Assembly: GCA_030248195.1 (NCBI GenBank)
Contig: JASAND010004221.1
Coordinates: 45,630-109,629, forward strand
Direction: 5' to 3'
DNA length: 64,000 bases
Origin: Trissonchulus latispiculum
Taxonomy: Eukaryota; Nematoda; Enoplea; Enoplida; Ironidae
The notes beneath the pieces were generated by a model. That model saw nothing but the letters and a program-made list of their open reading frames with translations, made no database searches and was not told where the DNA came from. Of the stretch, positions 34,181 through 43,700 are shown in pieces. The position numbers were made by a program, and so were the translations under genes. Each line of letters starts with the position of its first letter. Positions within the stretch are counted from its first letter, which is position 1.

Positions 34181-35438
34181 TATAGCAAGCTTAACAAAAA
34201 AAATCAAAATTCGGTTTTTTGGCTGGGACTTTCGCAAAACTAAACCAAATCGATTAGTTTGAGGACCCATGGATAGGTCTTGGGCTAAGCTTTAAAACCA
34301 CCCCAGTTTCATTTCTCTACCACCTACCAGTAATTTGCAGTAGACTAAAATGTGTGATTTTTTTTTGTTAAAGGTTTAACAAAAAAATCACCCGTTAACA
34401 AAAAAAATCAGTGGCGGATCGGATCCCAGAGAGCAGCTAGCAACTTTTTCTCATCAGTTTTGGATAGAGCGCATTAAATAACGTATTTAGAACCCAAAAC
34501 CGCTAACCTAGTGCTCGAACTAGGGCAACTGACCCCGCCGAAGTCTTAGTGGTCACTGATGGCCCCCGACAGCGTCCAGTATGAAGTCTGGTGCCTCTAA
34601 AGTGCGGTTTTAAAGGCTAAAACGTTGTTTTTTCGTGTTTGTGAGTGATTATAACCTATTTCCAGGCATTTCGGCAGAGAAACTCAGAACTTCATATTTT
34701 GGTGGGGTATGACCCACGGTCACGTGACCCCTGCCGGACCCGTCCGGACCCTCCAGGTGCCAACTGGACAGTCCGAAGTGGCTATAAACATGTCCTAGGG
34801 GGTTTTCCAGGGCGCTGAATTCAAATCTGGCATTAGTTTTTCGGTAACTATGGCCTAATACTGACTTCTGGGATCACGTTTACCGTCGGACGGTTCAGGC
34901 CCGGCTGGTTACCAGGTTGGACTACCAGAAGTGCCAGGCAACCTCAAAAACAACGTATATAAGGGTTTTCGAGGTCGCTGAGCTCGAATTTGACGTTAGT
35001 TTTGCTCTAGCTGTTGTTCTGACTTCAGTAACAAAACATAAAAATGATTTTTTATTTGTTAAAATTTTAACAAAAAAAATCACCCACCCCAGGACGGCAC
35101 AGAGGTCCAACTGGGAACTTCTATATATGTATCGATAGCCCACAGTCAGACATGTCACATGCACAATATGGGTTGCCTAGGGTTTTCCCTTAGTAAATAG
35201 CAGCCGAAATTCGAACTTCGGTCATGAACGTTTTTGAGGTCACTTTTGGGTACCCTCACTTAAAGGTCTACCCTGAACGCATGGAGAGGGCCTAGGGGCT
35301 CAAACTCACAGGCTGTAATGTCGAGATGTGTGGCTATCACCATGCAAAAATATGGGTCTCTGCGACTTTCCTGTGAGTCAGGGTGGGGTGATTTTTTTGT
35401 TAAAATTTCGGGTGATTTTTTTTGTTAAGCTTGCTATA
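34181..35438. mobile_element. TA-flanked element B (TATAGCAAGC ends), word TTAAC-A8-TCAC
   Basis: Inverted ends TATAGCAAGCTTAAC and GTTAAGCTTGCTATA. The word TTAAC-A8-TCA(C) occurs eight times in the same order and orientation as in element A: forward 34191; reverse 34355, forward 34375, forward 34394; reverse 35045, forward 35067; reverse 35389, reverse 35413. Other shared landmarks are CAGACATGTCACATGCA, TCACGTGACC and ATGCAAAAAT near the end. No transposase frame. Confidence 0.85.
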
Positions 35439-35667
35439 GTCAAAACAGTTCTGCCATGCTTGCAGCAAAAAATTCGGCTGGGTTATTTCCCGCTCATGGG
35501 CTTTTCCCCCGCATTGGGTTTTTTCCCATCGGTTTGGTCGTAAATTTCTCACCAACGGCATATAAGTGCTAGAGAGACGTTTTATGGCTCATTTTGAAGC
35601 TTTCAAGGCCTCATGGCAGTTATGGTTAGATTTTCGATTTGTCGCTTAATAAAAAAGTTACAGCCAA

Positions 35668-36007
35668 CAGGGTGCGTATTTTTTAGGGATTTTTTTCCGG
35701 GGGAGGGAAAAATTTTCGGGGGGGGGGAAGATTTTTTGCAAAAATGAGCCAAAAAATGGTATTTTTTGGCGTATTTTGCATGGTGAAACTCAAAAAGTGC
35801 TCAAAAATGCCAGGATTTAAGCTGAAATAGCTATTTTTACGAGAAAATCTCCGGCGAAACCGGAAAAGTTTTGAAAATTGGCCTATTTTTGGCATAAATT
35901 TGGGCTTCCAAAAAATCCCGGGGGGAGGGGAAGCAAAAATCCCGGGAGGGGGCGATTTCGGGGGGGTACCCCCCCGCCCCCCCCCCCCCCCTGTAAAAAA
36001 TACCCTG
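35668..36007. mobile_element. G-run element, 5-bp TSD GCCAA
   Basis: GCCAA at 35663-35667 and 36008-36012. Ends CAGGGTGCGTATTTTTTAGG and TAAAAAATACCCTG. The interior is nearly the same as 17262-17618, including CTCCGGCGAAACCGG and the G runs. The copy is young judging by similarity. Confidence 0.88.
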
Positions 36008-36047
36008 GCCAAAATTCGAAAATTTGGGTTTTTCCCGCCGCGCTATA

Positions 36048-36689
36048 TGGTTTTATGGGGTTACGACGTATATTGAGTTCACTGGAGGCCTTACAGATTT
36101 TGTACACACATTTTTGTGTCAGACTTTCGTACAATCCGTGATTGTACTGAATCACACACTGTACTACGACAAATATACCTCCCTTCAACCCTGCTACCCG
36201 CCCGCTGACGAAATCTCGGGCAATAATATTGTTACGGTAGTCCTTGTGAATTTGCAATGCAATTTGCAATTTCCGTTTTTCTTCGCATGTTCCTTTCTGC
36301 TTTAGATCTTCTGTGCTCTGTATTGTTAATTATACGCTTGGAAGTGATACATTTATACCAGAAAATCTACGTTGAATTAAGAATCTAACTATTCACGTCT
36401 ACACAGTATACCATTTTAACACCGATTGTTGGCGTTTGTCTTTCTCCGTTCTTATCTTTAAGTGAATTTTTTGCTGCTGCAATTTCCATATTTAATTTTG
36501 CTATTTTTATCGACGACGTGCAAACAAGCGGTGAAAAGCTATATCTGATTCTGTCCCAAGGTACGTTTGAGTTTAATTCACTTTTAATGGAAAACTTAAT
36601 TCACCTCATGCCCGAATTATTCGGGTCGGAGGGGCTGCAACTAACAATCTTAGTTTAGGTCTATCTTTCATCAGTTTTACATTAAGGTG
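36048..36689. other. spacer, no gene seen
   Basis: AT-rich; no exon or repeat boundary recognised. Confidence 0.4.
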
Positions 36690-36960
36690 CCTTCAAAGTC
36701 GCGAACGCAGGTGTACGCGCGTCTACGCACGTCTACAAACGTCAGTATCATTTTGCGCGCATCAACGCGCGTCGACGTGCGTCGATGCGCGTAAACTGGC
36801 ATGCTGCAAATGGGCGCGTTGACGCGCGTCGACGCACGTCTACGCGCGTCGACGCCTCCAGTGCTAGCATAGCACCAAGACGTGATGTCACGTTTGGAGG
36901 CGTCGACGCGCGGCGACGCCTCCAAACGTAACATGGCGGTGTAGCGCGTTGACGCGCTAT
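36690..36960. repeat. array of GCGCGTCGACGCGC-type palindromes
   Basis: About a dozen variants of ACGCGCGTCGACGC or TCTACGCACGTC occur, in both orientations, around a short unique centre (CCAAGACGTGATGTCACG). Two GCGTCGACGC(C)TCCA blocks mirror each other. CpG-dense island-like composition in an AT-rich setting. Confidence 0.75.
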
Positions 36961-37677
36961 AAATTTTTAAAACCTTTTCCGGCGTCGCCAGATATTTTGG
37001 TCTGTTTCATTCAGCATTTTTAGCCATCTTAAGCTTAGATTTATATGAGTTAAAAATTGCTCAATTTTTAGCCCAGCAACAATAACTAATTTTAGGGCAG
37101 TTTTTGAATACCCCCCCCCAGAAGTCGATGCCCCCCGTCCAGAAGTATTGGCCAAAGAAAAACCCAGGTTTTCCCAACAAGGTGAACACTGTTTTCGAGT
37201 TAGTGCTAACTCTTGTCCTATCATGAAAAAATTAGACTTCGGGGGTAAATTGGAGTTAAGTATATATAGGCATATAAACCGAACCTCCTCCGTTAGGGGA
37301 GTCAAATCCTTAAACCCGGGCTATCCTGAATGGTTTTAAACGACCGTGGAAAAATAATCAGTTCAAGCTAGCAGCTACGTCTGAAAGCGGGATAACAGCA
37401 CTTCGCTCACTTAACTAAGGCTATGTCGGAAAAAGGGTTGACCCTGGTTAAAATCCGTGTTAGCGTAACCCAACATTAAAACGTTTGATTGGACTGGGTT
37501 AAATTCAGCCATGACATTTTAGGATTAACCCCAACATTGGACCTAATCCCTGGTTAGGCTAACGCTCGATAAACCAGATTTTGATAGTACATATATACCG
37601 GCCCCTGGTGACTTAGTGCTCATGTGTCGCAATATATGTATATGTATGTGCATACATTTTAATTCGATTTAATTTTA
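36961..37677. other. upstream region of DDX6
   Basis: Iterated GGTTA(A)/TAACCC words lie at 37440-37580, probably a worn inverted-repeat element. TTTTAATTTTAG at 37667-37678 looks like a splice acceptor two bases before the ATG, which would mean the DDX6 5' UTR has an intron and the promoter lies further left. Confidence 0.45.
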
Positions 37678-37680
37678 GAC

Positions 37681-37788
37681 ATGGCTGACGTAACTACCGA
37701 GAATCCTACTCCTAGTGCTGGCACTCACGATAAGGCGTGGAAGGAACAGTTGAAGCGTCCGCCTAAAGACTATCGCCCCAAGACATCG
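37681..37788 (+). CDS. DDX6: DDX6 exon 1
   Basis: Codes residues 1-36, including the [16 protein letters not shown] segment seen just before the helicase core in DDX6 proteins. Donor GTAGAG, phase 0. Confidence 0.92.
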
Positions 37789-40700
37789 GTAGAGTTTTGT
37801 TTAGTACTGTCTTGTACAATATCGATTCCTCCGCCAGTGCTCAATAAACATGACCAGTCGTTCTTAAAATTGGTGTATACAATTCTGGGTTTTCTCTAGG
37901 CGAAAAAGGGAGGGGGAAAGTGGGGGGGGGGACGCCCCCCCACTAGTGGTGGGAGGAAAGACCAAAATTGGGGGGGGGGGGGGGGAATCCAAAGTTACCT
38001 AAAAATGCCAAAAATGCATAAAAATGCATTAAAAATAGCCTGTCTACATATACCGCTATAACTATGCTTAAAAGTGCTCAAAAATCAAGTTTGAGTACCA
38101 AAATCGACCATTTTTGGCCAAAAAATTCCGGCGAGGCCGAAAACATTTTGATAATTTTTACCAAAAATCCTTAAAATTCCTTAAAATTTGGCATTTTCTG
38201 GGCACCCTATAGTGAGTGGGGGGAAGCCCAAAAAAGTGGGGAGGGGAACGAGTGGGGGGATCCAAAAAGTGGGGGGGGGCGCCCCCTCCCCCAGTAAAAC
38301 ACCCCAGGGTGGGAAGGGGGGAACGAGTGTGGGAGAAGGGTTCGATTGGGGGGGACCTCCACCCCCCCCCCCCCCCACTAAAGAAAACCCAGCAATTGTA
38401 CGGGTAATCGTCGTGTAATTTAAGACCTGTTTTTCATTTTAACGTTTGGAAACATTATAATCTCGTGCCCGTTTCCGTCACCCATAATATTGCATTTTTA
38501 TGCTCCGACGAACGGAGCATTTTTATCATTATGAACTAAGAGTACGTATATACGTGCGTGTTCCTTCATTTAGGATGTCACCAGTACGAAAGGCTTGGAG
38601 TTTGAAGATCTTGTCATCTCTAGAGAGCTGCAAATGGGAATTTTCGAGAAGGGGTGGGAAAAGCCAAGCCCGATTCAGGAAATTGCAGTACCTCTTGCCT
38701 TGGCTGGTGTTGATATTGTTGCTCGTGCGAAGAATGGAACTGGAAAAACGGGTGCTTATAGCATTCCACTGTTGGAAAAAATTAATTCATCAGAAAAACA
38801 TATTCAAGGTAACGCCTACTTTGATTCCACTGTTTTCATCGTATATCATATATATGAACGCTTGTTTTTGGTTATAGGGATATATAATTGTTTTTTTTGC
38901 TTAATACGTATTAGTTGCTATCGCCGACTTGGAGCGGGGGTGCGCCTCTGGGATGCATATATCCAGCATTTTAAAAAGGAGAGGGTCCAGCCCGAAAAGG
39001 GAGGGTCCGAGCCTAATTTTTCCTCAAAAATGGCTAAATTTGGGCTAAAATAGCTAACAATTCGAAAAGTTTTCCAAATTCCAAAAAGGGGGTTCCGAAC
39101 CCCCTGGACCACCACCCTGGATACGCCCCTGGGTCGCCTAGGTTTACTTTAGTGGTGGCCCCGAAAATGTGGGTTTGTCCCCCCATGGCTTTTGGACAAT
39201 AAAATTTGTAAAAATCAGCGAGTTCGGAGAAAGTAGAAAAAATGCCCCCAAAACTGGACCTCCTTTCTTGTAGATGTCTCCTAAATTTGAAGAAACAAAG
39301 GCGGAACTTACATTTTCAATGGAGTTGTGTTTAAATTTTTTGAATCTGAAGACGCGGGTTCGAACCCCGCCAGGGGCCCGAATTTTGCATGCTTAAACAA
39401 AAAGTACTACTACGACAAGAAATCACTATATATTTGTAAGGTGTGCCCCTTCCGGAGTAGAGCATTTTACAGTAAACCCTCAGTTTTGTAAGGTGTGCGC
39501 CTACCGGAGTAGAGCATTTCTGCCAAATGCGAGAAATTGTAAGGTGTGCGCCTAACGGAGTATCACCCTGTTGTGGTATTGAAGTATTTCTTCTTGCCCG
39601 CTAACGGTGAGCTGTCGCTAGGCCCCGTAGGGGATTCTATGCAAGCAATCCTGCTTCACACAAGGTTGCCGTCACCGAATGTAGGAAGTTTGCCGAAGGC
39701 TTGTCGTCCACACTTTTGTGTGAAGAACAGTAGAACGAGACCTTAACAGCTCGAGCATGTTTTATACCGACACTTCCTGAGCGGACCGTTAGGCCCACTC
39801 GAGGGAGAGTCTCGAGGTGATATAGAGCGCTCGAGATAAGGGTGTAAATGACTCAGGGCGGCCCTTGGAGACCCGTTCGACCACCGTGCCAGCTAAATAC
39901 TCAACTAAACTAGACAAATTTGGTATCGTTGAAATCAGCACGACGAGTACTACAAGTCGCAAAAAAGTTTTGGTCAAAATTTCCAATTTTGAAAATTTTC
40001 ACTTCCGGACAAGTAGGTCCGTTTGTTTTTTCCGTGTAAGTCACGCTCGGAAAAGTGCAATTTTCTGATTCTGACTTAATGGTACCATGGAATAGCGAGG
40101 GCGATAGATAGCTCAGGACATGGCAAATTAATGTAGCTACGTTGACACTATAGTTTGCACCTGGTTGCGCTGCAGTAGAGTGCTGCCTAAGTACAGCACG
40201 GCCTATAACTAGCTACAGATAAGTTACAATCGTCCGAAATTTTGCGTACAAGTGCGGCAGAGCAATACAAATCTTGCTGTATAGTTTCCTTCATTGATTG
40301 ACTGTATAGTTTACATCTGGTTGCGCTGCAGTAGAGTGCTGCTGAAGTACAGCACGGTCTATAACTGATGGCATGTACGTACAACTAATAAGTATATACA
40401 TACAGCAACTAAAACTATTGCAGCCATGGGTACTGGATGTTAGATTTGTGTCATCAAAATAGAGAAAAAGGAAGAAATTGGAACTTTTCAGGTTTCTTCA
40501 AATTGTTCTGTACTTTCGGTTGGCAATTAATGATTGGCGGAATTTTTAAGGTTTCTGTTATGAAACTTAAAGTTTACTGGGAACCTTAAACATGAAGTAG
40601 GACAAGAATAGAAATGCTCCGATGGAGCATGAAAAATACAATATGGGTGACATTAGGTTGTAAATGGACAGAGAACTAGGTTTTAAAACGTTAATATTGG

Positions 40701-43700
40701 AGAGGCAGGTTGTAAATGCCAGGAGGACCAGGTTAAAAGCGCACTAATATGGACCAGCTTCGCTGAACAACCCATATTCGCGGTCACTCATGCTCCACTC
40801 CACATATTATATACATACGTGAACCGAGTTTGGACAGTGTACTAGAAGGACTTTACTAGAAACACTGACAACAATCACAACAATGCAACAGCTTATATAT
40901 ACACAACTAATTTGCATAAACTCATTTGCATATTACATTAGAAATGTTATGTAGCACTCATGACATCCTTGTTGAATTCACGTGAATGGCATCGTTACAC
41001 CTCTCCCCTTAAAGGGAGACTGGTCCCCAGTTTCGAGGTAAAAATGATAACTCAGCAGTACTGGAAGGCAATATGCTTAGGAGGTAATTCTTCTCAAGGA
41101 ATCCGCACTTTGGACTGGCCTATTTCTTCGTTGATTATGATTGACTGCGGTACTCCATTAATGGCGAGGCGACAAATTTATAGCACAGCGTAAGGAGTCT
41201 GGCTTCAGGCTCCGACTTCTCCAGTGCACAACTGATTAACTCTATTCCACAATAAAATGAGCTTATTCAAAATTTTCGGTTTACTACATTTAGTAACCGT
41301 ACTTTGGGCTCAGAGGCAGCAAAGATTATTTATATGCTGCTTAGCCATGTTTACCCTAATCGGGTAGCTCATTTAAACTGTAAGATAGGTTAGCGGCAAT
41401 TCCGGAAACATTGTGTCGGTCGCCATCAATCAGCTGTTGGAGTCAGATCAATTTCCAGTGGCCTGCAGCAGTAACATGAGGAAGCTTCTTCGCAGGCTTC
41501 GACTATCATAAATTCAACTGTTTTACCCGAACCTTGTGATTGGTAAACTGAGAATAGTCTCCAGTTTCCAAAGTATATATCACATGTTTATCTACCCGAA
41601 TCGGGTCTTCAGCTGGCAATAGCTTAGCTACTGCAGTCAACTTAAACAGTTTTCTACCCTTTCGGGTGGCTGAGGCTGATTGAGGAACTGTCTGCCACCG
41701 ACCTCAAGCAGTCCAGCACGAGATGTGCTTCCTTTTTCTTTGTATCCAAGCATCGCCGTTTTTATTTTCTACCCGAAACGGGTTTTGGCATGCAAAAGCA
41801 AAGCTAACGCTGCCACGTGAGCCATTTTGCCATAAAGGAATCATCGAGGATCTGTCTTTCACAGGTCCCAGGTCCGGCACTGCCATTATCTTCGTCTTCA
41901 TTTTCTTCTAAATCTGGCTTTTTTCCAGCGCCATAATATCTGTGTACCCGAATCGGGTTTTGGCTTAAAATAGCAGAGCTAATGCAACCAAAAAAGTATG
42001 TTTTAACCCATAGCGGGTAAACAACATGGTTTTAATAACAACAGCAAGGTTTTACCCATGATTGGACAACAGCCTTCCTGCTATTGCCCAAACAGTCCTA
42101 GCTTAGAAATACTCGGTGAACTCCAGTAAACCGAGTTGGTACAGTGTACTAGAAGGACTTCATTAGAAACACTGACAACAATCACAACAATGCAACAGCT
42201 TATATACACAATTTGCATAAACTCATTTGCATATTACGTTAGAAATGTTATGTAGCACTCAAGACTTCTTTGTTGAATCTGCGTGAATGGCATCGTTACA
42301 CATATACGAGTAAGATCTTTATTCTTCAGCTTTCCAAGCAAGCAAGCGCGACGATTTTGAAATATTGCTTATTCCAAATAAACAGTGCAGTTCTGGCAGA
42401 AAGGTGTTCAAGGTATTTTTTCTGCACTGTCAGCGCAGAATCTTATATTAAGTCGATGCGAAAAGCAGTTGACATTATGTTCGTGTATTATAAGTTGTAT
42501 AATAAGGAGCACGACTACATATATACTTGCAAGATCATGCTGACAAATCGTATATAAATTTTGTGAAGAACTGCCGATAGCAACTTTCTGGGCAGTATTC
42601 GCGAATATGGGTTGTTCAGCGAAGCTGGTCCATATTAGTGCGCTTTTAACCTAGTCCTCCTGGCATTTACAACCTGCCCCTTCTATATTAACTTTTTAAA
42701 ACCTAGTCCTCTGTCCATTTACAACCTAGTGTCACCAAGAGTACATAATTTATAAGACTATGACAAGCGCCACACTCTATGCAGTCAGAGCCAAAACTAT
42801 GCTATGTTCGCTATCGGCTTACCCCCTCCCCAAATTGACCCCCTCTCACTCAGCCCCTATATGGGTACGGGGTCCAAACGGGGGTACGCTCACTTGTCCT
42901 ATGTTTATGTGCTTAAGCTCAAAAACACAAGCAATACGTAGGTAAAGTGTAATTTGTGTCTGTTTCCAACTTTAGAACACAAAAATAGCGGGCGAATTTG
43001 CTTTGTTCACTGGGGTCCAATTTGGGGAGGGGGTAGGCCGTTAGCGAACAGAGCATAGTTTTGGCTCTGATAAGAGACAGCTTGCCAGTTGTCACACTCT
43101 TATATTATGTACTCTTGATGTCACCCATATTGCATTTTTCATGCTCCATCTGAGCATTTTTATTCTTGTAAATGAAGTGCTTAAACAGAAACACAAGGAG
43201 AGGCTGGCTACCCTCCCAGACGCCATGTCAAAGAGGGCAAGTAAAAGGAGAGCGAGTCGTGGTTAGGACCTTCTACAATCCTACTCTGCACGCCTAATTT
43301 CCTAGGATGGGCGATTGGAGGGGCGGCCAGAAAGCGACCCCCCTTAGGTGATGATTCCATTTAGAGACATCAACTTTGACCCGTTATTACTCATTTATTA
43401 CTTGGAGTTATGGCTTTTTCCTACAGTGGGGTCCCACCCTAAAGTGCCCGGAAATATACGGTTTTGAGGGCAAATTCTGAAAATTTTTTCCGGCTTTGCT
43501 TAGACATTTTTCTAAATATTTTCTCCCCCCAGAAATCCGAGCCCCCCCAGACTTCCCCCCGCAGAAATTTTTGCCTAGGAAAAAGCCAGCATGTTGTTGT
43601 ATGTTGTTGTTGTTGTTAGTGCCGGGCTACTCAGCCAAGAGGCTATATGAGGTCGCTAACCTTTGTCTCTCCCCATCAGTCATAGCTAGTATGACTCGCT

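Larger units (their letters stand above)
29237..36047. mobile_element. candidate 6.8-kb TA-flanked element E, word GCGGGAAAAACCCA
   Basis: The outer ends TATAGCGCTGCGGG and CCCGCCGCGCTATA are inverted. Word copies run forward at 29245, 29268 and 29291, forward at 33720 and 33737, reverse at 35479, 35496 and 35514, and reverse at 36024. This is the same style of layout as elements A-D. Much of the interior is later insertions (two satellites, a 399-bp MITE, element C, a LINE tail, element B and a G-run element). Linking ends 6.8 kb apart rests on the short inverted ends and word polarity. Confidence 0.55.
40601..43169. mobile_element. 2.6-kb TIR element in DDX6 intron 2
   Basis: Arms at 40601-40791 and 42600-43169 are inverted copies: AAATGCTCC, AATATGGGTGACATTAGG, TTGTAAATGGACAGAGAACT, CAGGTTGTAAATGCCAGGAGG, GCACTAATATGGACCAGCTT. 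The right arm is split by the 381-bp element at 42737-43117. Inside are two 175-bp direct repeats. No transposase frame seen. Confidence 0.8.

Noticed and set aside
39340..39380. tRNA-like T-arm GCGGGTTCGAACCCCGC
   Set aside because: The T arm is perfect, but the 60 bases upstream do not fold into D and anticodon arms and no A/B box pair is present. At most a SINE or tRNA fragment.
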